64,000 nucleotides of DNA, taken from contig RPFO01001592.1 of the NCBI GenBank assembly GCA_009746045.1, positions 64,001 to 128,000 on the forward strand. The letters are read 5' to 3'. Position 1 is the stretch's first letter; each line of letters begins with the position of its first letter. The DNA is from Mesostigma viride (lineage: Eukaryota; Streptophyta; Mesostigmatophyceae; Mesostigmatales; Mesostigmataceae). The notes beneath the pieces are model-generated. The model had not been told where the DNA came from, ran no database searches, and saw only the letters and a program-made list of their open reading frames with translations. The position numbers and the translations under genes are program-made. Positions 19,819 to 29,253 of this stretch are shown here, in pieces.

Positions 19819-19860
19819 GGTATACACGGTACAGCGAAAAAAAAAACGCTCGGCATAGGT

Positions 19861-21459
19861 ATGGCGCACGTAACGACAGACAGGCGAATCCACGACGGAA
19901 GCGTGCGATACGCCAGCGAGCCTCACAGACGCTTTTGCGAGGAAGGGGCGGCGTTCGATCACAAACCGTCGGTCGTCCATCGCACGATCTCCGCGCACTA
20001 CCCGAGATTAGAATCCCGTCACAGCGCGGTCGAGCCCGTGAGTCTCGCACGTCGTCCGTCGTGGATGCCGGAAAGGGAGAACTCGATCGCGATCCATACG
20101 TTCACGCACGACCTCCTGGATCCGATGCTGTCCACCTTGACGGGGTACTCGCGAGGCAGCTTTTGGGATTTGGTCGACGAGAAATGGTTCCGCGATTGTC
20201 TGGAGTACCTGCGGACCGCCCCGCAGCTTGACCTCATCGATCTCGTCAACTACACGTACGACGCACACCTGTTCACGAACGAGGACAAGAGCACGTACCT
20301 CCGACGCCTCATGAGCGAGAGGGAGAGGGAGAAGGATTACGCCGAGTCGGGACGTCCCATCCCTTTCCATCGCAACACCAACCCGACCTGGACGACTCTC
20401 GTGCGCATGATCATGGAAGGGTCCGATATCGACCCTCGCGAGACGTGCGATCGGCCCGGCGACGTGGGCGAGCTCCGCGCCTCCCTAGAAACGCACCTCG
20501 CGGAACGCGAGAAGGATCCAGGTGTCGATCTTGTCGTGGACAGGGCCCTCCGGAACCGACTTACAAACTTGTCCACGTGGAAAGAGGTGATCGACACCAT
20601 CGCGACGCTGGACCACAGGCTGATGGACATCCTCTACATGTTGGCGAAGTGGGTGCACCGATACCTGAAAACGTCTTTCATGAGGGACGTCGCCATACGG
20701 TACAAGGAGGACTTTCATAAGATCCTGAGCGACATCCCCGTCGTCACACGAGAAATGATCGTGTACCGAGGCGTGTCCAACGACTATTACCGACACGGGG
20801 AATCCGCCTTTCATACGTCGGATGTGTACAAAAACCTGCACCCCGTGTCGACGTCCGTCGACCCGAGCCAGTCGATTCGGTTCATGACCGCGATGACGAG
20901 CTGGGGGAGCGAGAGGACGCCGGACTGCTGCTTCAAGATCATCCACCTCATGCCGGGGACCCCTGCCTTGTGCGTATGGCCTATCGCGGCCGAACCCGAA
21001 CAGGCGGAAATCTTGTTGCCCCCGGGCGTGGTATACCAGATCAAGTCGCATACCAGGAGGCCGATGCTGGCCAAAGTCCCCGAGTTCACGCCGAACAAGG
21101 CGGTACGAGACGAGGTCTGTTGGGACCGCGTCGTGAAAAGAGCCAAGAGAGGGGGCCACCACGATCCGTACATCGATCGATGGGTCTCGGAAATCTACGT
21201 GGACGGGTCGGAGCTCGCCGCGAAGAAGAGGAAGCGGGAGTCGGACCACTCGTCGCGAGGAAGCGGAGGCGGTCCTTCCGCGAGACGCGACGACCCTCCT
21301 CCGCGTCCGAAAGAGATCGAGCGGGGTTCCGAACCGTACGCAACGCCGAAACCGGTCGAACGAACTTTGGAGAAGACCAAGAAAGCGCGAGTGGCTAAGA
21401 AGGACAGTGCACCGCCCCCCGGGAAACCGACGTGGACAGGATTGCGCGGACGTATGTGA
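19861..21459 (+). CDS. ADP-ribosyltransferase-like protein (R-S-E class)
   Basis: 532 residues from the ATG at 19861, following an A-run and 'cataggt'. The middle part fits the R-S-E class of mono-ADP-ribosyltransferases, which move ADP-ribose from NAD+ to a target: EMIVYRGVS with the NAD-binding Arg (near residue 303), PVSTSVDPSQS with the STS core (near 329), and EPEQAEILLPPG (near 380), where Gln-Ala-Glu would be a QxE catalytic motif. The N-terminal 290 residues are helical and unrecognised. The C-terminal 110 are basic and Pro-rich (KKRKRESDHSS) with a likely nuclear localisation signal. No signal peptide is visible, so it would act in the infected cell. The target is unknown; modification of host factors is inferred. 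Confidence 0.7.
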   Translation: MAHVTTDRRIHDGSVRYASEPHRRFCEEGAAFDHKPSVVHRTISAHYPRLESRHSAVEPVSLARRPSWMPERENSIAIHTFTHDLLDPMLSTLTGYSRGSFWDLVDEKWFRDCLEYLRTAPQLDLIDLVNYTYDAHLFTNEDKSTYLRRLMSEREREKDYAESGRPIPFHRNTNPTWTTLVRMIMEGSDIDPRETCDRPGDVGELRASLETHLAEREKDPGVDLVVDRALRNRLTNLSTWKEVIDTIATLDHRLMDILYMLAKWVHRYLKTSFMRDVAIRYKEDFHKILSDIPVVTREMIVYRGVSNDYYRHGESAFHTSDVYKNLHPVSTSVDPSQSIRFMTAMTSWGSERTPDCCFKIIHLMPGTPALCVWPIAAEPEQAEILLPPGVVYQIKSHTRRPMLAKVPEFTPNKAVRDEVCWDRVVKRAKRGGHHDPYIDRWVSEIYVDGSELAAKKRKRESDHSSRGSGGGPSARRDDPPPRPKEIERGSEPYATPKPVERTLEKTKKARVAKKDSAPPPGKPTWTGLRGRM

Positions 21460-21482
21460 TCGACGGCGACGGTTGATAAATA

Positions 21483-23222
21483 ATGTTACGAGAGTGTATG
21501 GGAGACGAATGCCCCCGAAAAAGAAGATCGCGACTAGTACTCCGAAGAGACGCGTCGCCCCAAGCGCAAGGAGCCCAAGGTCGCGCATCGAAGCACGACG
21601 CTCCAGAGGCGGTGCGGAGGAAAGGTCACGTCGCGCGGGCCGAAGAGGTACCAGACCTGACGGAGGAAGACAAGGAGGAATGGATGGGATTCATTGAGAA
21701 CTTGGAAAACCTTCCGAACACTTATGGGGTCACCCACTCTCCTCCCACGACACAACCCATGCGCGACCCCATATCCCAAGATCCGGTGTTCACCGATGCA
21801 GACGATATACTCGATGTCCCCCCGATCCATTATGACCTGGATATGTTCGGCGCCGATCCGAATTTGTCGTTCGATACGCTGACAAACCGTGATTATGAGG
21901 TTACTCACCCTTTTTCCCCGACACGACCTATGTACGACCTTATAACTACGCCAGCCGCGGCCGAACCCCTGCCGAGTGACATTCCTCCCACGAGGAAACG
22001 CCGCAGGTCCAATAACGACCAGTTGGCATTTATGGAGAACGTGCCTAAGAAAAAAAGGAGTGGCGGGAGACACGCTGCTCCACGGGTAAAGATTGAAGAC
22101 GGGGTTTACAATGAAAAGAAGGGGACAAATGAGACTCCGGACACATGGGTCGAGTTCGCTAGTTTCTACGGACCTTTTGGCAAAAACAAGTTGAAAGATT
22201 GGTCAAAAGAGGAGGCCGCGAGACGTTATCAAAACTTTCTGGATAGAGTCCAACGAGGGGAGTTGAACCTCGACGAGCTAGTGCGTGCCAGAGGCGCGAA
22301 TTGGGACCACAAGATGGGACCGGGAATGACAGAGAGGTTGAGCCAGGTGCGCCCACCCATAGGAACGATGAAAGGGCGTTGGGAAAAGGCCGTAAGAGAG
22401 TTTGAAAAAGTGACCGGTATCGATCGAACCCTCTTAAAAGACGGGGAACTGAACTTGACGGAAAGCGACTTGAAAAAGGCGGCGATGGTGGTGAACAAAA
22501 ACTTTTTTGCCAACTCGTTCCCTGTACACGAAGTCTTGTGGAAAATAGATGAGGAAGACGACCCCGAAACCCTTGCGTACTCGCTAGGCAAGAACAAGAT
22601 CGGACTCGCAAGACCATCTGCGCTCAAGGCCTTCAAGGAGTTTTCTCCCGAGACCGAAATCGTGATAGACGAGGGGAAAGTGGTCCGATCGAACGCACAG
22701 AGATTGTTACAGTTCCTTGCACACGAAATGATCCATTCCGCAAATTCGAGGTGGGCTCCTATCCGCGATCTCCAATACGACTTCCATGGTCCTGTCTTCC
22801 ATCGCAATAACCGTCTGTTCAACGGTCTTGACACCGTCCACGACTACTTTGGACATCGTGTCCCAAAAAAGGATATCCCTTACATAGGGGACAGTGAGGA
22901 GACTTTTTCATTGTACGACTATGAAAGGCCTCCCATTGGAGCGAGCGAGACAGGGGAAAAACACTACTCCGCGAGCCGTCTACCCTATACGCTTGACCAA
23001 CTAGAGGAAATAGAACAGATAACAAACGAGGCAGGTGTGCAAGAATTGAAAGATCACGATATTCAGAGGTACATGCGCACCCAGGTGCTGCGAAAGAAGC
23101 CCGGAACGAGGAGGGACTACCCGGAAGACTTCCTCCCCCTGGACGACCGCGAGGACCCCGACACGCGCGACAAGAGGCGCTTTGTGAAGAAATATATGAA
23201 GAGACAAAAGACGTCCGCGTGA
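21483..23222 (+). CDS. SprT-like zinc metallopeptidase, paralog 1
   Basis: 579 residues in one frame. The core, from about residue 230, ends in FLAHEMIHSANSRW, an HExxH zinc motif (first His near residue 414), with later His residues in DFHGPVFHRNN that could be the third ligand. This layout resembles SprT/Spartan-like peptidases, which digest DNA-bound proteins, though spacing to the third ligand is not certain. The next gene (23300-24902) is a clear paralog (DLKKAAMVVNKNFF, LVRARGANW). The N-terminal 70 residues are uncertain: an ATG at 21509 in another frame begins MPPKKKIAT, matching MPSKRKTAT of the paralog, so an indel near 21550-21650 is possible. Confidence 0.7.
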   Translation: MLRECMGDECPRKRRSRLVLRRDASPQAQGAQGRASKHDAPEAVRRKGHVARAEEVPDLTEEDKEEWMGFIENLENLPNTYGVTHSPPTTQPMRDPISQDPVFTDADDILDVPPIHYDLDMFGADPNLSFDTLTNRDYEVTHPFSPTRPMYDLITTPAAAEPLPSDIPPTRKRRRSNNDQLAFMENVPKKKRSGGRHAAPRVKIEDGVYNEKKGTNETPDTWVEFASFYGPFGKNKLKDWSKEEAARRYQNFLDRVQRGELNLDELVRARGANWDHKMGPGMTERLSQVRPPIGTMKGRWEKAVREFEKVTGIDRTLLKDGELNLTESDLKKAAMVVNKNFFANSFPVHEVLWKIDEEDDPETLAYSLGKNKIGLARPSALKAFKEFSPETEIVIDEGKVVRSNAQRLLQFLAHEMIHSANSRWAPIRDLQYDFHGPVFHRNNRLFNGLDTVHDYFGHRVPKKDIPYIGDSEETFSLYDYERPPIGASETGEKHYSASRLPYTLDQLEEIEQITNEAGVQELKDHDIQRYMRTQVLRKKPGTRRDYPEDFLPLDDREDPDTRDKRRFVKKYMKRQKTSA

Positions 23223-23299
23223 GGCGCTAATGGTCGTGCAGACAACCCTGGCAGTGGAGAATCGAAAATATGTGCCTAGAGTATATGGGAATAACACGC

Positions 23300-24902
23300 A
23301 TGCCCTCGAAAAGGAAAACCGCGACCCCGCCTGTGAAACGCACCGCCGCTGCCCGGAAGCCGACCGCACGGCAGCGAAACGAAACACGAGGCCGAGAAAG
23401 AGTCACATCGCACGAGCCGGCGAAATCGACGATGGAGACGAACCAAATCTTACGACCAAAGTCGAGGACGCGAACAAGAAGAAAGTGATGGAGTTGAAGG
23501 AAGAGGCGGAAAAACTTGCTGAGATAACCGACCCGTTCAACAACGATTCCAACCTATCGTACGAGGAAAGCTTACCGTTGGAGAGGCGACTGGACCAAAT
23601 TGAAACCAGGATCGTGCCCGCGTTACAGCTTGAACGGAGAAGAGAGCAGATGAAATGGGACAAGGCCATGAAGGACGTGACGAGACAGCGCAGGAGTCAC
23701 CTTCAACCCAAAAGCGAGGAGGCCCGGCGAAGACCGGACCCGAAGGTGAAGATGGAGGAACCCGCCGAGACGTGGTACGACCCGGTAGAAGGTGTCAGGA
23801 AGAAGCCGGACATGTGGGTCGAATTCAGCCACTACTTCGGACCTCACTTGAAGAACAAAATGAAAGATTGGTCGATCGAAGAAACGGCAAAACAATTCAA
23901 CGATTTTTCGGAAAGGGTACGCAAAGGGGAGCTGGACCTCAATGAGCTCGTACGCGCCAGGGGTGCAAACTGGAATCGCATGGTGGGACCGGGGATGACG
24001 AAGGGCATGGATCAGGTACGCCCCCCCTCGGCACGATGAAGTGGCGTTGGAACAAGGCCGTCAAAGAGTTTGAAGACCTCACCGGCATGCAACGAAACGA
24101 CTTGGTCAAAGACGGCAAGTTACGTTTGACCGACGCGGACTTGAAAAAGGCGGCCATGGTAGTTAACAAAAACTTCTTCGAGAACTCCTTCCCCTTACAC
24201 GAAGTCATGTGGAGAGTAGAGAACGCCGACGAAGGGTATGCGAAGAATAATGACGCATATTCGCTGGGAAAATACAAAATCGCAGTCAACAGAGACGGTG
24301 GGGGGTGGGGGAAGGCGTCATCAGACAAAAACACCATTCGCACGGACGAGGGGAGAGTGATCCGATCCGACGCGCAAAAATTGTTACAAGTCCTCGCGCA
24401 CGAAATGATCCATTCCGCGAATGCGAGATGGGCTCCTGTCCGCGATCTCAGATACGACGACCACGGCCCCATATTCCAACGCAACAACAAACTTTTCAAC
24501 GGATTAGATAGCACGCACGACTACTTCGGACACGCGATCCAAACCAGCGAGATCCCTTTCATAGACGACGGAAAGGGAGGTCAAATGCTCCCGGTCAAAT
24601 TGCCTCCGAGAGGCGCGTCCGAATATGGGTCACCATACTATCGACGGCCTAATGGTACGACGCTCAAAAGGTTGCGAGACTTTCAAAATCAGTCGGATCG
24701 TGAAGGCCTGGACGAAATGAAAGAGAAGAGACCGCGACAATACCTGCGTAATTTCGTCCTCCGCAATAAACCCGGAAGGACGAAGGACGACGACAACTAC
24801 CTGCCCCTCTTTGATCCCGAGGACGAGGACACGCGCGCCAAAAGGCTGAATGTCACGTCCAGGAGACAGCCTTCCATCAAGAAACGCAAGCTATCCGCGT
24901 GA
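23300..24902 (+). CDS. SprT-like zinc metallopeptidase, paralog 2 (frameshifts)
   Basis: A tandem duplicate of the gene at 21483-23222. The probable start is ATG 23300 (MPSKRKTAT), with a shift into the main frame before HIARAGEIDD; an ATG in the main frame at 23230 is the alternative. The main frame breaks at a C7 run (24022-24028): the paralog reads VRPPIGTMKGRW, and one more C here would give the equivalent VRPP-GTMKWRW. The frame from 24036 continues to 24902 and holds the zinc motif VLAHEMIHSANARW and DDHGPIFQRNN. It keeps every putative catalytic residue of paralog 1, so the break is more likely a sequence slip than long-term loss. Confidence 0.7.
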
Positions 24903-24906
24903 GGTC

Positions 24907-25380
24907 TCACGCGGCGAACGACAGCTTCGGGACGTAGGCGGTGCCCCCGTCGGCCATCGGGACCGCGTGGAACCTCGACAGGGTCGCGTCGGCGGCGAGG
25001 AAATCGGCCAGCGGAATCGGGCCGTTCGAGCTCCCGGTCGTGATGTTGACGTGACTCGAGACCCCCGCCGGGCGCACGGGCATCTCGACGAACGTCGCGC
25101 CGTGGACCGCGTAGTGCCCGTCTAGGACGCGCGCGATCAGGTCGATGGCGCGCTTGTCGTCGTCCGATACCTCGGCGAAAGGCGGGACGATGACGGAAAT
25201 GGCGCCGGCGATCTCGTGACTGGCGTTGTCGTACGCGAGCACGCCGGCGAGCACCCGCGCCGACGAGGACTGAGCGCGGAAGGAGAAGACGGGGCGGTTG
25301 ATGCCCGCGAGAGGGAACGCCTCGGACACGGGACAGTTGAGCGTGAGCATGACGTCGCGCTTCCAGGCGGTGGACGACAT
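24907..25380 (-). CDS. Hypothetical protein
   Basis: 157 residues from the ATG at 25380 (MSSTAWKRDVMLTL), with a TATAGACACG stretch directly upstream on the minus strand. The composition is that of a small globular beta-rich protein (ISVIVPPFAEV, GHYAVHGATFVEMPV). No motif is recognised. Longer in-frame starts up to 25488 run into the A/T-rich promoter region and are rejected. It ends 5 bases from the end of the convergent metallopeptidase gene. Confidence 0.6.
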   Translation of the reverse strand: MSSTAWKRDVMLTLNCPVSEAFPLAGINRPVFSFRAQSSSARVLAGVLAYDNASHEIAGAISVIVPPFAEVSDDDKRAIDLIARVLDGHYAVHGATFVEMPVRPAGVSSHVNITTGSSNGPIPLADFLAADATLSRFHAVPMADGGTAYVPKLSFAA

Positions 25381-25534
25381 CGTGTCTATAAGAAGAATGG
25401 ATATATTATTGCTCGACCGCCGCCGCCTTCTCACCCCATGTTCCAGTATAGGAAGCGAACGAGGGTGGCAGGGCACGATCGTCCCCATCCTTGCAGAACC
25501 GAGCGTGACGCGCGTCCGCGTACCTCTTGTCGAG

Positions 25535-25702
25535 CTATTCCCTTATCATCTTCCCGGCACTCGGAGTCCGTATCCGGCCGACGTGTTCCTTGGTACTCTT
25601 GGCCTTTTTCGCGGGCGGCGCCTCGGGATGCGTCTTGCGCCACTCGAGGTACTCGGCGAGAGCTCGCTGCATTCGTTTGCGTATACGATACACGCCGTAC
25701 AT
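25535..25702 (-). CDS. Small basic protein of 55 residues
   Basis: ATG at 25702 (MYGVYRIRKRMQRAL), stop at 25535. It has a basic helix, then an EYLEWRKTHPEAPP turn and a lysine-rich tail (AKKAKSTKEH). It starts 13 bases after the end of the upstream gene on the same strand (25715-26422). It resembles the small basic proteins NCLDVs use to bind DNA, but no family is recognised. Other readings of this stretch on both strands lack plausible starts. Confidence 0.5.
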   Translation of the reverse strand: MYGVYRIRKRMQRALAEYLEWRKTHPEAPPAKKAKSTKEHVGRIRTPSAGKMIRE

Positions 25703-25714
25703 TTTTCCCAGCGG

Positions 25715-26422
25715 CTACTTTTTGGACTTCGGGCGTGTTTTCGCTACCGCGTCTGCCACAAGACTGTTTCCCCATCGCAGCTCCTCCAAATGCGAGGCGG
25801 CCTCGTCGTGTCTCTTCTGCGTTTCCTTCAACCAAGTACTCAGGTCTGGGACTGCGTCCCTCTTCCTTAGACCCATGTTTGCCATCTGTTTTTCGTGAAC
25901 ACGTTTCGCGACGGCCTGCGGATGAGAGGGCAGTGCCGCGTTTCGCAACTCCTGGCGTTCCCGTTCCATCATTCGAAGGAGGGACTCCATGGACTGCTTT
26001 TGTGGGTCCTGGAATTCGTCCACACCGAGCATGACATCACGAGCACGAGGGGAAATGTTCCTGTACGACTTCGATTTGCCGCGGTATGGTCGGTCGACAT
26101 ACGCGTCATGGGCGTACGTTGCACTTTGCGGCTCATCGGGAATGTACGAGTCCACCATCTTCTTCCAGTCGGGCACCTCGGACGTGAGTTTGCGACTCCG
26201 GTCGCCGAGGAGATCGCGAGCGCGCGGAGAGGTTGACATAGGAATTGTCGAGCTCGCGACCGCGTCCGTGTACAAGTCGTGTCCCGTTTTCTCCTCGCCG
26301 CCCTGTCTCACCGCATGTCGTCGCTTCTTCCCCGCGGCGCCGTGGAGACCGCAAAACACCCTGCCCGTCCGGCACTGCTTGCGACATTTGGAGCCCTTCC
26401 GTGTCTTTCCTTTGCACTGCAT
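25715..26422 (-). CDS. Cys/His-rich N-terminal module protein (DUF5763-like start)
   Basis: 235 residues from the ATG at 26422. It starts QCKGKTRKGSKCRKQ and VFCGLHG, the same C-x3-T-x2-G-x2-C ... C-x2-H module as the protein at 4700-5050. The rest is charged and helical (MERERQELRNAAL; Gln/Lys/Arg-rich) and ends in a basic tail (KTRPKSKK). TATAAAGG lies directly before the ATG. Such modules occur as short zinc-binding tags at the start of diverse giant-virus proteins; what they attach to is unknown. Confidence 0.7.
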   Translation of the reverse strand: MQCKGKTRKGSKCRKQCRTGRVFCGLHGAAGKKRRHAVRQGGEEKTGHDLYTDAVASSTIPMSTSPRARDLLGDRSRKLTSEVPDWKKMVDSYIPDEPQSATYAHDAYVDRPYRGKSKSYRNISPRARDVMLGVDEFQDPQKQSMESLLRMMERERQELRNAALPSHPQAVAKRVHEKQMANMGLRKRDAVPDLSTWLKETQKRHDEAASHLEELRWGNSLVADAVAKTRPKSKK

Positions 26423-26430
26423 CCTTTATA
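26423..26430 (-). promoter_or_regulatory. TATA-like box directly before the gene at 25715-26422
   Basis: Minus-strand TATAAAGG ends at the ATG (26422). This would give a very short leader, or transcription may start further upstream at the T-run near 26440-26460. Confidence 0.4.
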
Positions 26431-26834
26431 GTTTCACGCTTTACTTTTTTTTTTTTGTACAAAGGAGAGAAAGGAGATGTCAGGAAGCGTTCGGACGAGC
26501 AACGGGATGAACGCGCGGCGGTGCGCGGAGGTCGCCGTCGGGACGTGCCGCGCGTGCCTCGTGGCCGCCTGTCACCTCGTGCTGGCCTCCTGGTGTCGCG
26601 CGGCGACCTGGCCGCAGTGAGGCGCACGTAGTTACAGTCAGTGTACGAAGATCCATCCGCTGGCGGATCCAGCATCTGCCGGTCGGACACCGGCGACTCG
26701 CCGGATCCAGCAGCTGGCGGATCTCGCGAGCGGCCCAAACCGAAGAGGGCATAGCGATGCGTGACGCGTGCCAGTAGTCCGCATCATGTTTGATTGAACC
26801 TTTAATACACAGGACTGGGGTGTCCGGAACCTTC
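26431..26834. other. Intergenic region without a recognised gene
   Basis: About 400 GC-rich bases between divergent genes. It holds a T-run (about 26444-26456) and a repeated CTGGCGGATC motif (about 26659 and 26713) flanking a CCGGTCGGACACCGG hairpin. Open frames here lack ATG starts and look like shadows. Confidence 0.5.
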
Positions 26835-28043
26835 ATGTCGGTGTCGGCAAATGAGATCGTGTCGGCGAGGACGATCATGTCGGCAATGAGGGCGCCCCTC
26901 GACCATAAATTCGCCCCATTGCGAGAAGAGGTCCCAGTCCGAGCGCCCACCATGGCGGTCTCCATCGGTCGCATCCCTTTCACCCATGTATTGTTTAGGT
27001 TAGCGAGAGACACCGAGAACTATTGGATGTTCGCGCTAAAGCCTTGCCCGTTGTTGGAAGTTGACCCAGTCCAGGAAATCAAAGTCCGGAAGAGTGACCG
27101 GATGATCCATGGCCAGGACTTGACCGCTGCGGCCTCGAATGGCAAGAAGCGTTTTGATAACTGGTTCCGACTTGATGGGTCCAAGGCCCTCATCGCGGCT
27201 CTGGAGAGGTCTCCTCACATCAGTGTTCCGAGTGTCAAGCATCGAGAGGGTCCCCTCACATTTGAGGCGACCCTCGCAAAGGTCGTCGACACCGTTAAGG
27301 GTGGGCAAAACGACGATCGAGGCGTGTGGATCCACCCCAAGTTGGTGAACGCGTTGACGATGTGGATCAGCCCGGACTTTCACGTTCAGGCCATGGACTG
27401 GGTCGACCGCATCCTGGCGGGCGACATCACCATGATGGAGGTGGTGCGAGACGCCCACGACGCGGTCCACGGCACGACGACGACCGTCGCCATCAACACG
27501 GTGTGCGAGTCACGGAAGCGTCCCAATTACGTGGTGCCGGACCGAACGCTCCCCCCGAGCATGCGCGTGATCGCCAAGGACACCCAACACATGCTGGGCG
27601 ACTTCGTGTCAACCGTCATGGATACGAGGGATGTGGGGAAAACGATGATGTTTCTGGGCGACAAGGCGTGCGAGGCGGCGACCGGTCAGAACGCGGGGGC
27701 ACTGAAGAGGCTTAACGACGTCAAGAATGGCAGCGCCAGGGACCTGATGAACGAAGAGCAGCTCGAGAACGTCGATTACTTTATGCGCAAGGTCATGAGG
27801 CGTGCGATCGCCGCCGGGGACGGGAGGGACTTTCACGAGATCGCCGTCTCCGTGAAAAGGGACATGGAGACCTTCGTCGCGCCACCGTCTGGTCCGACGC
27901 CGATGGAGGTCGTGAAGAAGAACAAGGAGGACATGCGAAAGGATCTCTTGTTGACGCGCCCCTTGAACCTCGAGAGGTTCTACAGGCGTGTCCCAAAGCT
28001 GGACTCGACCATCAAGGGAGTGCGCGACCTGTCTGGTCTGTAG
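26835..28043 (+). CDS. KilA-N domain protein
   Basis: 402 residues from the ATG at 26835 (26877 or 26952 are alternatives). Residues 95-200 match the KilA-N DNA-binding domain: DRMIHGQDLTAAA, then KKRFDNWFRLDGSKALI, and the typical GVWIHPKLVNALTMWISPDFH ahead of WVDRILAGD. The domain binds DNA and is frequent in NCLDV and phage proteins. The C-terminal 200 residues are helical and highly charged with no known nuclease, RING or BRO-C motif, so the usual partner domains are absent. The region just after the start contains short GTCGGC-ATGAGG repeats, which makes the start uncertain. Confidence 0.8.
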   Translation: MSVSANEIVSARTIMSAMRAPLDHKFAPLREEVPVRAPTMAVSIGRIPFTHVLFRLARDTENYWMFALKPCPLLEVDPVQEIKVRKSDRMIHGQDLTAAASNGKKRFDNWFRLDGSKALIAALERSPHISVPSVKHREGPLTFEATLAKVVDTVKGGQNDDRGVWIHPKLVNALTMWISPDFHVQAMDWVDRILAGDITMMEVVRDAHDAVHGTTTTVAINTVCESRKRPNYVVPDRTLPPSMRVIAKDTQHMLGDFVSTVMDTRDVGKTMMFLGDKACEAATGQNAGALKRLNDVKNGSARDLMNEEQLENVDYFMRKVMRRAIAAGDGRDFHEIAVSVKRDMETFVAPPSGPTPMEVVKKNKEDMRKDLLLTRPLNLERFYRRVPKLDSTIKGVRDLSGL

Positions 28044-28059
28044 TCGTATGATACGCGTA

Positions 28060-28492
28060 TATACACGCGAGACGGTAACCACGTTCCCAGTACCATCTCC
28101 TCGGCCACGCGTCATTGTATGAGGGGGGTCGGATGGTTTCTCATCCGACCTTCTCCGCCATCAGATCTAGCTAACGTAACAGTTCAACAGTCGTAATTGC
28201 GTGCTTGATTGTGTATGCCAGAGCGAGTATATGATGGAATAAAGCGTATTTTGGAACATTGTTGCATGTTTAGCACATACGCGCGTCGGGCGGTAACCAT
28301 GTTCCCGATACCATATCGTCGGACACGTGTCATCGTACCAAGGGGTCGGAGCGATTCTGCTCATGCTTTCCCCGCCGTCAGATACAGCTAACGTAACAGT
28401 TCAACGGTCAGGATTGTATGCTTGATTGTGTATACAAATGCAATCATATTATGGAATAAAGCGTATATTCGAACGTGACCGCGTACCTGTGG
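28060..28492. repeat. Two diverged tandem copies of a 217-bp repeat
   Basis: CTAACGTAACAGTTCAAC appears at 28171 and 28388 and the flanking sequence aligns over the whole period (for example gcgtgcttgattgtgtat / gtatgcttgattgtgtat, and ggaataaagcgta in both). The copies differ at many positions. There is no ORF. Each contains an AATAAA motif, so they may be duplicated 3' ends or promoters. Confidence 0.75.
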
Positions 28493-28577
28493 CACCCATC
28501 TCGAGCCTCTAACTAGTATCTCCCTTTCGAGCACGAGTGCGGCGTTCGACATGTTCGCGATCGGGTCGAGCGGTCCA

Positions 28578-29192
28578 CGAAAAGTTCGGGCTATGCGGAT
28601 AGCCCGAACTTTTGGGATAGCCCGAACTTTTCGCGAAAATCGCTAGGGAAACCGCAAACTACGACCCAAAGTTTTCGCCATCTCCGAGCCATTTGAAAAG
28701 TTCGGGCTATGGTTCGGGCTATCGATTTATAGCCCGAACCCGACCATTTCTTCCCTTGGACGGGGTGGATGGTGTATGCCTTGTCCTTTTCTCTCTCTCT
28801 CTTTCCTAACACATAAAATATAGACCTATTCCTAACACATATATATAGCCATGTTCCTAACACGTAAATATTTATGTGTTAGCAATGTCTCTATTTTATA
28901 TGTGTTGGGAATAGGACAATCGTATATACCATATCCATGTATATTTTATGTGTTGGGAAAGGAGAGAGAGAGAGAAGAGAAGGCAAGCACCAAGGCATGC
29001 GCACACCCGTCCAAGGGAAGAAATGGTCGGGTTCGGGCTAAAAATCGATAGCCCGAACCATAGCCCGAACTTTTCAAATGGCTCGGAGATGGCGAAAAGT
29101 TTGGGTCGTAGTTTGCGTTTTCGCTAGCGATTTTCGCGAAAAGTTCGGGCTATCCCAAAAGTTCGGGCTATCCGCATAGCCCGAACTTTTCG
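28578..29192. mobile_element. 615-bp foldback (MITE-like) inverted-repeat element
   Basis: The two ends (starting CGAAAAGTTCGGGCTAT at 28578 and ending in its reverse complement at 29192) pair over about 200 bases with few differences. The match continues through a CT/GA-rich stretch to an A/T-rich centre near 28871 (acgtaaatatttatgtgt), so the whole unit is one imperfect palindrome. GTTCGGGCTAT occurs many times as a subrepeat. No ORF and no clear target duplication was seen. It fits a foldback transposon or non-autonomous TIR element. Confidence 0.8.
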
Positions 29193-29253
29193 ATGTATCG
29201 CCTCCCCTCCCTCCCCTCCTCTCCCCTCTGACTCGTTCGCGGCTGCCAGAGAC

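Noticed and set aside
21483-23500. Conserved programmed frameshift at the start of both metallopeptidase paralogs
   Set aside because: Both have an MPxKxK start in another frame, but the shifts needed are in opposite directions, so independent indels are more likely.
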